From: Edaphobacter aggregans
GTDB lineage: Bacteria; Acidobacteriota; Terriglobia; Terriglobales; Acidobacteriaceae
NCBI GenBank assembly: GCA_022736715.1
Contig: DZDJ01000031.1
Location: 1-34,426 of the forward strand
DNA length: 34,426 nucleotides
Reading direction: 5' to 3'
In this document: positions 1 to 8,511 of the stretch, in pieces
Layout: the number at the start of each line of letters is the position of its first letter
Numbering within the stretch: the stretch's first letter is position 1
Notes under the pieces: model-generated
Database searches by the model: none
The model's input: only the letters and a program-made list of their open reading frames with translations
What the model was told of the DNA's origin: nothing
Translations under genes and position numbers: made by a program

Positions 1-47
1 GGCCACTCGGGCTCTTCAGCCTTCCGCTTCAACGCCCTCACGCCACT

Positions 48-1166
48 CTACACACGCTCGTGCGTATGCACTGCTTTCGGGTCCGTGGACTCACGCACAA
101 TCAATCGGCAGTCCATACAGATGTGCTTCGCCTTGCCGGGTTGCGTCTTTTCTATACGGCCAATCAGCAGCTTCGCCGCTTCACGCCCCTGCTCCGCAAT
201 CGGCTGGCGCACTGTGGTCAGCGGAGGCACAGTGTAGGTGGCCACCGGAATATCATCAAATCCGGCAATCGCCATCTGCTGCGGAATCTTCAGCCCCAGC
301 GTGTGCGCCGCCCGCAAAGCGCCGATCGCCGCAAAATCATTGCGCGCAAAAACGGCCGTTGGCGGGCGCTTCAGCTTTGCCAGCGTCATCATGCCTTCGT
401 ATCCGTCCTGCTCCGTGGCAAAAGCGGGGGCCACCACCGAGCCCACCGCATACTCCGCAACCACTCCCAGCCCGGCATCCCGCAGCGCCGCGCAATAGCC
501 TTCGTAGCGCCGCGGCGATCGGTCCGGCCCCTCAGAAAGACCGATGAAGCCGATACGCTTGTGCCCTAGTTGAATCAGGTGCGAGACCACATCATACGCA
601 CCGCGCCAATGGTCCGCCGTAATCCAGTCCACCGCAGGAATTTTCACCGGACGGCCGATGGTAACCAGCGGCACACCGCGCCGCGTAATTTCGCGTAACG
701 CTTCATCGCCCAACTGCGTGCCACGCGTCGCCACCAGCAAGCCATCAATGCGATGATCCACAAAGGCCTGCAGCGCAGAGCGCTCCTGGTCAATGCTGCG
801 GTCTGCCGTCGCCACAAACGCCGTGTATCCCGCCTTGACCAGAACTTCCTTAATGCCGCGCAACAACTCACTGGAAAATGGATTGGCAATATCCGGCAGC
901 AAAATGCCCACCGCATTCAACCGCTGCCCCTTCAACTGCCGCGCCAGCACATTGGGCCGATAATGCAGCTGCCGCGCCACCTTCAGCACCCGCTCGCGCA
1001 CCTCTTCACTGGCATAGCCAGACCCGTTGATGGCCCGTGAGGCCGTCATCGGCACCACGCCAGCAAGCCGCGCCACATCCACCAGCGTGGCCGGCCGTTG
1101 CTTTGTCTCAGCAGGTTGCGTTGTCTTTTTAGAAGGATACTTTCGGGTTCGTTTCACCGGCTTCAT
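48..1166 (-). CDS. LacI-family transcriptional regulator
   Basis: A 372-residue one-component repressor/activator of the LacI/GalR family. After a basic N-terminal tail, the helix-turn-helix runs from about residue 27 to 50 (VDVARLAG...MTASRAING). The hinge helix follows at about 70-82 (YRPNVLARQL), then a periplasmic-binding-protein-like sugar-sensing domain to the end (GILLPDIANPF, AVFARNDFAAIGAL, AIAGFDDIPVATY). The ATG is preceded by AGGAC at a 9-nt spacing. The turn is slightly unusual: most family members read AGVSxxTVSRVLN, while this one reads AGVVPMTASRAIN. The protein should bind a palindromic operator in the cytoplasm and respond to a sugar or sugar phosphate. The ligand and targets cannot be told from the sequence, and no carbohydrate operon is next to it inside the window. 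Confidence 0.93.
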   Translation of the reverse strand: MKPVKRTRKYPSKKTTQPAETKQRPATLVDVARLAGVVPMTASRAINGSGYASEEVRERVLKVARQLHYRPNVLARQLKGQRLNAVGILLPDIANPFSSELLRGIKEVLVKAGYTAFVATADRSIDQERSALQAFVDHRIDGLLVATRGTQLGDEALREITRRGVPLVTIGRPVKIPAVDWITADHWRGAYDVVSHLIQLGHKRIGFIGLSEGPDRSPRRYEGYCAALRDAGLGVVAEYAVGSVVAPAFATEQDGYEGMMTLAKLKRPPTAVFARNDFAAIGALRAAHTLGLKIPQQMAIAGFDDIPVATYTVPPLTTVRQPIAEQGREAAKLLIGRIEKTQPGKAKHICMDCRLIVRESTDPKAVHTHERV

Positions 1167-1357
1167 GGATCACTGTCCTGTTCGCAGCTCCAGACCGGCC
1201 CCGGCACTGCCCCACCTAAACACATCCTGCCGTGGCGCATCCTTGCCGAAGCCTGCAATCAGGCGCTTGATTCGGACTTATCATACAACCTCCGCAGCAC
1301 CACGCACGCAACCAAACGAGAGCCAGCAGGGAATTTCAAGAGGTTGGACACAAACTT

Positions 1358-1395
1358 AAAAAACAGGGCGGGCAGCTGTCCATCTGCCCGCCCTG
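1358..1395 (-). terminator. Rho-independent terminator of glmS
   Basis: A perfect 12-bp stem (CAGGGCGGGCAG at 1364-1375 with its complement at 1384-1395) and 8-nt loop. Read on the minus strand it is followed by six T residues (complement of A1358-1363). It begins 8 bases after the glmS stop codon, so it closes the glmS transcript before the lacI-type gene. Confidence 0.93.
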
Positions 1396-1402
1396 CAGAA
1401 AG

Positions 1403-3286
1403 CTACTCCACCGTCACGCTCTTCGCCAGGTTCCTCGGCTGGTCCACATCGCATCCACGGCGCACAGCAATGTGATACGCCAGCAACTGTAGTGGCACCA
1501 CCTCCAGCACCGGCAGCAGCAGTTCCGGTGCCTGCGGAACATACAGCACATGGTCCACCAGCGAACGAATCTCCTCGTCGCCCTCAATCGCCACCGCAAT
1601 CACCTTCCCGGAGCGCGCCGTGACCTCCTGAATATTCGAGAGCGTCTTCTCATACTTCAGCACAGAGTCCGGATCTTCCGGGTCCTTTGTCGCAATCACC
1701 ACCACCGGCAGCGTCTCATCAATCAGCGCGTTGGGCCCATGCTTCATTTCACCCGCCGGATAACCCTCCGCATGGATATACGAAATCTCCTTCAGCTTCA
1801 GCGCGCCTTCCAGCGCAATCGGATAATGAATGCCCCGGCCCAGAAAAAGAAAATCGCGGGCTGTCGAATACGACTTCGCCAGCGACTCGCATTCTTTCTC
1901 CACCTGCAACAACACATCGCGCAGCTTGCCGGGAATCTTCGTCAGTTCATTCACCAGCGCCAGCGAAGCAGCATCACTGATGGTGCCGCGCTTCTGCGCC
2001 AGAAACAGCGCAAAGACAAACAGCGCCGTCAACTGCGCTGTAAATGCCTTTGTAGACGCCACGCCAATCTCCGGCCCGGCATTGGTGGTAATCGTCCCCT
2101 GCGCTTCCCGTGTAATCGCCGCGCCCACCACGTTGCAGATCGCCAGCGTTTTCGAGCCCTTGGCAATCATCTCGCGCTGTGCCGCAATCGTGTCCGCCGT
2201 TTCGCCGGACTGCGTAATCAGCAGGCCAATCGCGTGCGCATCCGCAATCGGGTCGCGGTAGCGATACTCGCTCGCATAGTCCACCTCCACCGGCAGCCGC
2301 GCCAGCCGCTCAATCATGAACTTGCCCGCCAGCCCCGCATGCCAACTGGTGCCGCACGCCGCAATGTTGACGCGCGAAGCATTGCGGAACTCCTCTTCCG
2401 TAATCTGCATCTCGCTCAGAAACACCTTGCCCGTATCCAGCGAAACGCGGCCCAGCGTGGTATCGCGAATCGCCCGCGGCTGCTCCTTGATCTCCTTGAG
2501 CATGAAGTGTTTGTAGCCGCCCTTTTCCGCCTGAATCGGGTCCCACGTAATCCGCTGCACTTTGCGCTCGATCGGGTTGCCGTGAAAATCCGTCAGCTCC
2601 ACGCCCTTCGCCGTCAACACGGCCATATCTCCATCGGCCAGGAAGATGATGTCCCGCGTGTGATGCAGTATGCCCGGAATGTCCGAAGCCATAAAATACT
2701 CGCCGTCGCCCACGCCTATCACCGCGGGCGGTCCGCTGCGCGCCGCCACAATCTTGTTCGGCTCATCCGCAGAAAGCACCCCAATGGCAAATGCGCCAGA
2801 CAGCCGCCGCACCGCGCGGCGCACCGCTTCCTCCAGCGGAAGAGTATGCCCATTGCCCTTTGCTGCCGTCAGCTCGGCTTCAATCAGGTGCGCAATGATT
2901 TCTGTATCTGTTTCTGTTACAAATTTGTGCCCTTCGGCAATCAGCTGCTGCTTCAGCTGCAGATAGTTCTCCACAATGCCGTTATGCACCACCACCAGCC
3001 GCCCGGAGCAGTCGCGGTGCGGATGCGCATTTTCTTCCGTAGGACGGCCATGCGTTGCCCAGCGTGTATGGCCAATGCCATAAATGCCCTGCAACGGCTG
3101 CTGCCGGATCACCTCTTCCAGATTGCGCAGCTTTCCCGGCGCGCGCCGCAGCTCCAGTCCATTGGCATTGCCACCCGCCACAGCAATGCCGGCTGAATCA
3201 TAGCCACGATACTCCAGGCGGCGCAGGCCTTCCAGAATGACAGGCACAACAGACTTCGGTCCGATGTATCCAACAATTCCGCACAT
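1403..3286 (-). CDS. glmS: Glutamine-fructose-6-phosphate aminotransferase (isomerizing)
   Basis: Makes glucosamine-6-phosphate from fructose-6-phosphate and glutamine, the first step toward UDP-GlcNAc for peptidoglycan and lipopolysaccharide. The start is fixed by the MCGIVGYIG motif: Met is removed and Cys2 becomes the glutaminase nucleophile. The frame stays open 61 codons upstream, but those residues are not part of the family. The 627-residue product has an N-terminal class II amidotransferase domain (about 1-220, [18 protein letters not shown]) and two SIS sugar-isomerase domains ([28 protein letters not shown]). It ends in the invariant [11 protein letters not shown]. Only a weak ribosome site (GAAG) precedes the ATG. 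No glmS ribozyme core was recognised upstream. Confidence 0.98.
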   Translation of the reverse strand: MCGIVGYIGPKSVVPVILEGLRRLEYRGYDSAGIAVAGGNANGLELRRAPGKLRNLEEVIRQQPLQGIYGIGHTRWATHGRPTEENAHPHRDCSGRLVVVHNGIVENYLQLKQQLIAEGHKFVTETDTEIIAHLIEAELTAAKGNGHTLPLEEAVRRAVRRLSGAFAIGVLSADEPNKIVAARSGPPAVIGVGDGEYFMASDIPGILHHTRDIIFLADGDMAVLTAKGVELTDFHGNPIERKVQRITWDPIQAEKGGYKHFMLKEIKEQPRAIRDTTLGRVSLDTGKVFLSEMQITEEEFRNASRVNIAACGTSWHAGLAGKFMIERLARLPVEVDYASEYRYRDPIADAHAIGLLITQSGETADTIAAQREMIAKGSKTLAICNVVGAAITREAQGTITTNAGPEIGVASTKAFTAQLTALFVFALFLAQKRGTISDAASLALVNELTKIPGKLRDVLLQVEKECESLAKSYSTARDFLFLGRGIHYPIALEGALKLKEISYIHAEGYPAGEMKHGPNALIDETLPVVVIATKDPEDPDSVLKYEKTLSNIQEVTARSGKVIAVAIEGDEEIRSLVDHVLYVPQAPELLLPVLEVVPLQLLAYHIAVRRGCDVDQPRNLAKSVTVE

Positions 3287-3622
3287 AAGGTCTTCATTGT
3301 ACGGGGAAAAGAGTGTGCCTTGCAGTATGTATTTATTTGCATATTGCGGCACCTTTCGTGCAGCCGCTAGCTGTACCGGAACAGCATCATGAAGCCAAAA
3401 TCCATGTGCATCTACTGATGGCAGTGAAAGAGCGTGACGCCCGGATGGTCCGCAAAAACTCCGCTTCAAAGCTCATCTTGCAGATGTGCAGCGTGAAGTC
3501 AGCCTTGCCTTCCTGGCTCCCGCCCTTCGCCGCAGCCGAACAGGCCACAGCGCCTGCCGTCTTCAAGAAATGTTGCCAGTTCAAGGGGGGCTTTCCCATA
3601 CCGCATCCGATGCGGAGCCAAA
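3287..3622. other. Intergenic region upstream of glmS
   Basis: No gene is supported here. The glmS promoter should lie in its left part. On the minus strand a TACAAT hexamer sits 9-10 nt before the glmS ATG, but without a good -35 box. A perfect small hairpin, CCGCAT-CCG-ATGCGG, is at 3601-3615, immediately before the dispersed repeat at 3623. It has no T-tract, so it is not a classical terminator. Confidence 0.5.
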
Positions 3623-3741
3623 GCAAAAGCAGAGAGGGTGTAAGACGAAGCCGCAGGCCTTGAGCCTGCACAACCAGCAGGGAGCGGCCGCCGGGCACTC
3701 CCTGCAAAAAAAACGTGCCCCCACAGCAACTCTGCTCTTGC
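3623..3741. repeat. Dispersed structured element, copy A (12-bp terminal inverted repeats)
   Basis: This 119-nt element is about 80% identical by eye to 14081-14198. Its ends GCAAAAGCAGAG (3623-3634) and CTCTGCTCTTGC (3730-3741) pair over 12 positions with one mismatch. Inside are two perfect hairpins: GCAGGC-loop-GCCTGC, and GCAGGGAG (3677-3684) with CTCCCTGC (3698-3705). An A8 run lies at 3706-3713. The two copies differ by indels of 2 and 1 nt, which break every reading frame, so the conservation is in DNA or RNA and not in protein. It may be a MITE/REP-like mobile repeat or a small structured RNA; orientation is unknown. It lies between purS and glmS, both on the minus strand. Confidence 0.75.
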
Positions 3742-3752
3742 CGTACACCTGG

Positions 3753-3998
3753 CTATTGCTCAATGCGATAGCTGAACTCTTCAATCACAGGATTGGTGAG
3801 CACTTCGCGAGCAATGCGCTCGACTTCCGCCCCGGCCGCAGATGCACTCAGTGCGGTATCGAGTGTAATCTGGAAGTACTTGCCCTGGCGGACCTCTTCC
3901 ACACCCTGGTATTGCATCTTACGCAGTGCATTCTGAATGGTCTGGCCCTGGGCATCCAGAACCGTGCGCTTCAACGTAACGTAGACATGTGCCTTCAT
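3753..3998 (-). CDS. purS: Phosphoribosylformylglycinamidine synthase subunit PurS
   Basis: An 81-residue protein matching PurS in length and sequence (KAHVYVTLK at the start, GQTIQNAL, VRQGKYFQI, NPVIEEFSY near the end). PurS forms a complex with PurQ (glutaminase) and small PurL to make FGAM in purine synthesis. It helps pass ammonia between them. It stands alone here: purQ, purL and purC are not in the window. It is divergent from ppa, with 60 bp between the two ATGs, and 466 bp separate its stop from the glmS start. A TATAAT hexamer ends only 8 nt before its ATG, suggesting a leaderless or nearly leaderless mRNA. Confidence 0.93.
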   Translation of the reverse strand: MKAHVYVTLKRTVLDAQGQTIQNALRKMQYQGVEEVRQGKYFQITLDTALSASAAGAEVERIAREVLTNPVIEEFSYRIEQ

Positions 3999-4006
3999 TC
4001 TGTCTG

Positions 4007-4012
4007 ATTATA
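4007..4012 (-). promoter_or_regulatory. Candidate -10 box of purS
   Basis: On the minus strand TATAAT (complement of 4007-4012) sits 8 nt before the purS ATG. Transcription would start at or next to the start codon. No convincing -35 box was found. The overlapping plus-strand TATAAC at 4009-4014 could serve ppa, making a shared bidirectional -10. Confidence 0.5.
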
Positions 4013-4058
4013 ACGTTAGACACCATTTTAAAGAGAGTTGCAGGAATACCCGAAGATT

Positions 4059-4601
4059 ATGCCGAATTACCTTGAGCTTCCTGTTGGTGAGAAATCACCA
4101 GAAGTCGTCAACGCAGTTATCGAAATCCCCCTCGAAGGCATCAACAAGTACGAGTACGACAAACAGCTGCACGTCTTCCGGCTGGACCGTAACCTGTACT
4201 CGCCCGTACATTACCCCGGCGACTACGGATTCATTCCCAGCACCCTGAGCGAAGACGGCGACCCGTTGGACGTTCTGGTGCTCGTCGATGAAGCCAGCTT
4301 CTGCGGCTGCGTCATGGAAGTGCGCCCCATCGGCCTGCTGGAAATGCTGGACCAGGGCATTCCAGATGAGAAGGTGCTCGCCGTCGGTAAAGGCAACCCC
4401 CGCTACAAGGATGTGTGGAACTTCTCAGAGATTTATCCGCACATGCTCAAAGAAATCACGCACTTCTTCTCGATATACAAAGACCTGGAAGGCAAGCGGG
4501 TAGAGGTCAGGGGATGGCGCGATGCCGCCTATGCCCGGGAAAAAGTGGCCGAGGCGATTGGCCGCTTCGACGAAAACAAGGCCGCCAAAGCAACCAGGTA
4601 G
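4059..4601 (+). CDS. ppa: Inorganic pyrophosphatase (family I)
   Basis: Cytoplasmic enzyme that hydrolyses pyrophosphate to phosphate, pulling biosynthetic reactions forward. The 180-residue product is close to the usual 175-180 of bacterial family I enzymes. Metal and substrate motifs are intact: EIPLEGINKYEYDK, VHYPGDYGFIP and the signature DGDPLDVLVL. The ATG at 4059 was preferred to an in-frame TTG at 4038, because MPNYLELPVG is a natural N-terminus and AGGAA lies upstream at 4042-4046, though spaced 12 nt. Its stop codon is 3 bp from the stop of the convergent permease gene, so the two transcripts must overlap; no hairpin terminator was seen between them. Confidence 0.97.
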   Translation: MPNYLELPVGEKSPEVVNAVIEIPLEGINKYEYDKQLHVFRLDRNLYSPVHYPGDYGFIPSTLSEDGDPLDVLVLVDEASFCGCVMEVRPIGLLEMLDQGIPDEKVLAVGKGNPRYKDVWNFSEIYPHMLKEITHFFSIYKDLEGKRVEVRGWRDAAYAREKVAEAIGRFDENKAAKATR

Positions 4602-4604
4602 TTC

Positions 4605-5978
4605 TTACGGCGTAGTGGCGGGGGCAGCAGACTCCGCCACCGCACGCCGGTTCCGGTAAAGTCCTGTCGCCCGCATGAGTCCGTAAACCAGCGGCCCCGC
4701 CATCACCACCATCAATCCAAAAGCCAGCGCCGGCAGCCCGGCAAAGTGCTCATCGCGCGCGGCATACAGTGCAAACATAATCATCGCCGTCGGGCCCACT
4801 CCCAGCGCAATCACGCCCGGCAGCCCGCCAGGAACGCGAAATGGCCGCTGCATCTCCGGCTCACGCAACCGCAAGGCCACCAGCGCCACAAACTCCAGAA
4901 TCAGGCTCAGCCCATACAGCATCACATCCAGCTCAATCAGCCGCTCAAAGCTGAAACCCGAGCACAACGCCCACCCCAGGGCGCACACCAGCACCGCAAC
5001 CCACGGCACGCCATTGCGCATGCGGCTCGTAAAAATCTTCGGCAACAACCCGTCCTGCGCCATAGCCGCCGGCACACGCGCGTAGGAGAGCATCAGGGCA
5101 TTAAACATGGCAACACCGGTAATCGCTCCGCCAGCCACCACCAGATTGCCCAGCCAGTGGCCTCCGGCCAGCACATTGGCCGCACCCACCCAGGTTCCGG
5201 TAGCAAAATGATTCGGCGCAATCCCCGTAAAGGCCACCACTGCAATCGGCAGCACATAGCTGATCGTCACCAGGGCAACGGAGGCAATCATGGCAAGAAT
5301 GTAGTTCCGCTGCGGATTTTCCACTTCGCGGGCCACCGTGGAAGCATTGTCCCAGCCCATCAGGTTCCACAGCACCACCAGCAGCGCCGTCGTCATACTG
5401 CCGGTTGCCGGCGTGGAAAAATTCAGCGGCCCCAGCGGATGCGAAAACGGATTGAAGGGCATGTGCCACACCCCAAAGGCCAGAACTCCACCAAACGGCG
5501 CCAGCAGCAGCGCAAACATCCAGATAGAGCCCTGCCCTACCGAATACGCTCCGCGCAGATTCCAGGCAACGCAGGCCACAATCACCGCCAGCGGCCAGAA
5601 AACGCCTCGGTGCCCGGCCGTCAGCGCCGGCGCAAACTGCGAAAGATACGCCACAAAAAGCGCCGGGTAGATGGCCATGTCAAAAACACTGGCCGCCAGC
5701 GACAGCCACGCTTCCTGAAAGCCCCAGAACGGCCCCAGCGCGCGCCCCACCCAGACGTAAAAACCGCCCTCTTCCGGCATGGCCGAGGCCAGTTCTCCAA
5801 TCATCAGCGCCGTGGGGAAACTCCACACAACCGGCACCAGCGCCAGCAGCAGCAGTCCGCGCAGATACCCGGCCTGGCCGATGATGTCCTCCAGCCCATA
5901 CGGGCCGCCGGAAACCATGAAGTACGTTGCCGCCACCAGCGGCAACAGCCGCAGCTTGCGCACCGACGCGCGCGCCAA
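4605..5978 (-). CDS. APC-superfamily amino-acid permease
   Basis: An inner-membrane amino acid/polyamine transporter of about 457 residues with roughly 12 hydrophobic segments. The first helix carries the family signature (VAATYFMVSGGPYGLEDIIG), where the unwound GGP region contacts substrate. ELASAMPEEGGFYVWVGRALGPFWGF and NLMGWDNASTVAREVENPQRNY are also typical of the family. The protein ends in a short polar tail. Substrate cannot be inferred. The start is uncertain: the longest frame begins with TTG at 5978, with GGAGG about 15 nt upstream. A GTG at 5963 is an alternative, and both leave helix 1 intact. It is divergent from the DUF1684 gene and convergent with ppa. Confidence 0.9.
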   Translation of the reverse strand: MARASVRKLRLLPLVAATYFMVSGGPYGLEDIIGQAGYLRGLLLLALVPVVWSFPTALMIGELASAMPEEGGFYVWVGRALGPFWGFQEAWLSLAASVFDMAIYPALFVAYLSQFAPALTAGHRGVFWPLAVIVACVAWNLRGAYSVGQGSIWMFALLLAPFGGVLAFGVWHMPFNPFSHPLGPLNFSTPATGSMTTALLVVLWNLMGWDNASTVAREVENPQRNYILAMIASVALVTISYVLPIAVVAFTGIAPNHFATGTWVGAANVLAGGHWLGNLVVAGGAITGVAMFNALMLSYARVPAAMAQDGLLPKIFTSRMRNGVPWVAVLVCALGWALCSGFSFERLIELDVMLYGLSLILEFVALVALRLREPEMQRPFRVPGGLPGVIALGVGPTAMIMFALYAARDEHFAGLPALAFGLMVVMAGPLVYGLMRATGLYRNRRAVAESAAPATTP

Positions 5979-6255
5979 CGCGCCAGATGGCCGGACCTCC
6001 GGCAGAGGAACGGATTGGGACCGGATTGCTACTGCGGTGCTCCGTAGAAGAACATATCTTTAAAAATGTAAAGGAAGTGCGCCGCAGCATGAAGCGCTTT
6101 TTTGCCGCGCCTGCGCGCCGGTGGTCGCTCTGGCCCGTAAAAATCAAAGGTTTTCCATTCTGTTCATGCGCACGCACCCGTTCCTGTGCATACTACTAAC
6201 AGCAAGCATCCCCGTGAACGCTGAGCAGTCAAGTATTTTTGTGCGTGTTATCCCT

Positions 6256-7179
6256 ATGAACCATCTCCTTTTGCGATGGCGCCATCTGCTGCTTCTGCTC
6301 CTGCTGGCAGCCCCGTGCGCCCTTGCGCAAACCCCTTCCGCCGACTGGAAACAGGAACTGCTGCAGTGGCGCGGCCAACGGGCTGCCAGCCTCACCACGC
6401 CGGAAGGCTGGCTGTCGCTGGCCGGGCTGGAGTGGATCAAACCCGGGGACAACAGCTTTGGCTCCGCCGCCGACAACAGCATCGTGCTGCCCGGCGATGC
6501 ACCTGCCCACCTCGGCATCCTGCACCTGTCTGACACTCTGGTGACACTCGGACCTCCACCGCATGGCTTTCCCGCAGGGCTGATGGTCAACGTCCAGACA
6601 GCCGTGGGCGGCATACTCAGCACCAGTGACGACCAGCCCACGCGGCTCACCATCGGCTCGCTGGTGCTCTACGTCATCCAGCGTGGCGACCGTTATTACC
6701 TGCGCGTCAAAGATGCGCTGGCGCCGACGCTCATCAACTTCAGCGGCCTGCAATGGTACCCGCCGGACCGCCGCTACCGCATCCAGGCCAAATGGACTCC
6801 GTACAATCCGCCGCAGACGAGCACCATTGTCGATGTCCTCGGCGTCTCCATGCAGGCAGTCGTTCCCGGCGTTGCCGAATTCACCCTGGATGGCCGGCAG
6901 CTCCAACTGGAGCCGCTGCTGGAGCAACCCGGCGACAAACATCTCTTTTTTCTCTTCCGCGACCGCACCAGCCGCACCACCACCTATGGCGCGGGCCGCT
7001 TTCTCTATTCCGATCTGCCGGACCACGGCCTGAGCCAGCCCGGCACCATCACGCTCGACTTCAATCGCGCAGTCAACCCGCCCTGCGCCTATACTGCATA
7101 CGCCACCTGCCCATTGCCGCCGCCGCAGAACCGTCTCCCGGTGGCGATTCCGGCCGGAGAAAAGCGCTATCACGAGTAA
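6256..7179 (+). CDS. Secreted DUF1684-family protein
   Basis: A 307-residue protein of unknown function. Residues 1-24 form a signal peptide (MNHLLLRWRHLLLLLLLAAP, cleavage likely after ALAQ), so it acts outside the cytoplasm. The mature part has the features I associate with DUF1684: the opening GWLSLAGLEWIKPGDNSFGS, and a C-terminal block ending DFNRAVNPPCAYTAYATCPL, LPVAIPAGEKRY. ATG 6256 was chosen because it gives a clean signal peptide. The frame extends upstream with no good ribosome site, and GTG 6241 is also possible. It is followed after 24 bp by a glycosyltransferase gene, so the two are probably co-transcribed. Function remains unknown; it is neither a typical lipoprotein nor a recognisable enzyme. 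Confidence 0.85.
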   Translation: MNHLLLRWRHLLLLLLLAAPCALAQTPSADWKQELLQWRGQRAASLTTPEGWLSLAGLEWIKPGDNSFGSAADNSIVLPGDAPAHLGILHLSDTLVTLGPPPHGFPAGLMVNVQTAVGGILSTSDDQPTRLTIGSLVLYVIQRGDRYYLRVKDALAPTLINFSGLQWYPPDRRYRIQAKWTPYNPPQTSTIVDVLGVSMQAVVPGVAEFTLDGRQLQLEPLLEQPGDKHLFFLFRDRTSRTTTYGAGRFLYSDLPDHGLSQPGTITLDFNRAVNPPCAYTAYATCPLPPPQNRLPVAIPAGEKRYHE

Positions 7180-7203
7180 AGCTGCCAAGGACGCCCTCCA
7201 CGC

Positions 7204-8490
7204 ATGAACCAGCAGGCTGCAAAGCGCATCGTACTCACCACCTTCGGAACGCTGGGCGATGTCCATCCGCTGATCGCGCTCTGTCTGGAACTGCAGCAGC
7301 GCGGACACCATCCGGTGATTGCCGCAGCGGAGATGTTCCGCCGCAAAGTAGAGCCGCTGGGAATTGAGTTCTTCCCCATCCGCCCTCATCTCAATCCGGA
7401 AGACAGCGAACTGGTGGCCCTGCTGATGGACATCCGCAAAGGCACCGAGCGCACCCTGCGCGAGGTGCTGTTCCCGGCCATCCGCGACACCTACACCGAT
7501 CTGCTGGCTGCCGTGCAGCACCAGGGCGGAGCTGCCCTGCTGCTCTCCGGCGAGCTGGTCTACGCCGCGCCACTGGTCGCGGAAAAAACCGGCGTCCCCT
7601 GGGCCTCCTATGTGCTGGCTCCACTTTCCTATTTCTCCGCCTACGATCCGCCTGTGCTGCCGCCGTATCCGCTGCTGGCCAGGCTGGAGTCCGTCCTTCC
7701 CGGCATGGGCCGCGGCATCGCCCGCTTTGCCCGTTACATCACCCGCCACTGGGCCGGGCCCATCTACCGCCTGCGCGAAGAACTGGGCCTGCCCCGCGGC
7801 AACGATCCCATCTTTGACGCCAAGCACTCGCCCCGGCTTGCTCTGGCCATGTTTTCTCCCGTGCTGGGCACGCCGCAGCAGGACTGGCCCTCCAGCGCCG
7901 TCATCACCGGCTTTGCCTTTTACGATGGCGACGCCGGCAAACAGGAGCTTTCCCCGGAACTGGAATCCTTCCTGGCCGCGGGAGACCCGCCTGTCGTCTT
8001 CACCCTGGGATCGGTCGCCGTGCTGGACGCCGGCAATTTCTACGAAGAAAGCGCGCGCGCTGCAGAAATGATCGGCGCACGCGCCATTCTGCTGGTCGGC
8101 ACAGACAAGCGCAACCTGCCCGCGCACACGCTGCCTGGAACCATCTGCGTTGCGGAGTACGCCCCCTACTCCAGGCTCTTTCCTCGCGCCGCCGCGATTG
8201 TGCACCAGGGCGGAGTCGGCACCACGGCGCAGGCCCTGCGCGCTGGCAAACCCATGCTCGTAATGCCCTACAGCCACGACCAGCCAGACAACGCGCGCCG
8301 CGTACAGCGGCTCGGCGTGGCCCGCATTCTGCAGCGCCAGCATTACACGGCATATCGCGCCGCCAAAGAGATCCGCCATCTGCTCTCCAGCCCGAAATAT
8401 GCCCGCCGGGCCGAACGTATTGGCTTTGAGCTGCAACACGAAAACGGGGTCGCCATGGCCTGCGACGCACTGGAAAGCCTGCTTGTCTGA
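7204..8490 (+). CDS. GT1-type (UGT/MGT-like) glycosyltransferase
   Basis: A 428-residue GT-B fold enzyme. The N-terminal acceptor-binding half begins RIVLTTFGTLGDVHPLIALCLELQQRGH, typical of macrolide, sterol and rhamnolipid glycosyltransferases. The C-terminal nucleotide-sugar half contains VFTLGS and the donor-binding stretch HQGGVGTTAQALRAGKPMLV (about 334-353), followed by MPYSHDQPDNA. No signal peptide or membrane helix is evident; the enzyme would act in the cytoplasm or on the inner face of the membrane, transferring a sugar to a lipid or small molecule. It lies 24 bp after the secreted DUF1684 gene and is convergent with the FNT channel gene (21 bp between stops). Donor and acceptor are unknown. 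Confidence 0.9.
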   Translation: MNQQAAKRIVLTTFGTLGDVHPLIALCLELQQRGHHPVIAAAEMFRRKVEPLGIEFFPIRPHLNPEDSELVALLMDIRKGTERTLREVLFPAIRDTYTDLLAAVQHQGGAALLLSGELVYAAPLVAEKTGVPWASYVLAPLSYFSAYDPPVLPPYPLLARLESVLPGMGRGIARFARYITRHWAGPIYRLREELGLPRGNDPIFDAKHSPRLALAMFSPVLGTPQQDWPSSAVITGFAFYDGDAGKQELSPELESFLAAGDPPVVFTLGSVAVLDAGNFYEESARAAEMIGARAILLVGTDKRNLPAHTLPGTICVAEYAPYSRLFPRAAAIVHQGGVGTTAQALRAGKPMLVMPYSHDQPDNARRVQRLGVARILQRQHYTAYRAAKEIRHLLSSPKYARRAERIGFELQHENGVAMACDALESLLV

Positions 8491-8511
8491 TGCGCCATTG
8501 CCACTCGCGCT

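Noticed and set aside
1270-1300. TATGAT on the minus strand as a promoter for the LacI-family gene
   Set aside because: No -35 hexamer at an acceptable distance; too weak to list as a feature.
1550-3196. A 548-codon plus-strand frame opposite glmS
   Set aside because: Arg/His/Gln-rich translation typical of antisense frames; glmS on the minus strand is unambiguous.
3287-3752. Possible glmS ribozyme/riboswitch upstream of glmS
   Set aside because: No catalytic core or pseudoknot pattern of the glmS ribozyme was recognised, and the structured element present also occurs at 14081, away from glmS.
6229-8439. A 736-codon open frame on the minus strand opposite the DUF1684 and glycosyltransferase genes
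   Set aside because: It is the mirror of two well-recognised plus-strand genes in high-GC DNA; its translation is low in hydrophobic cores and matches no family.
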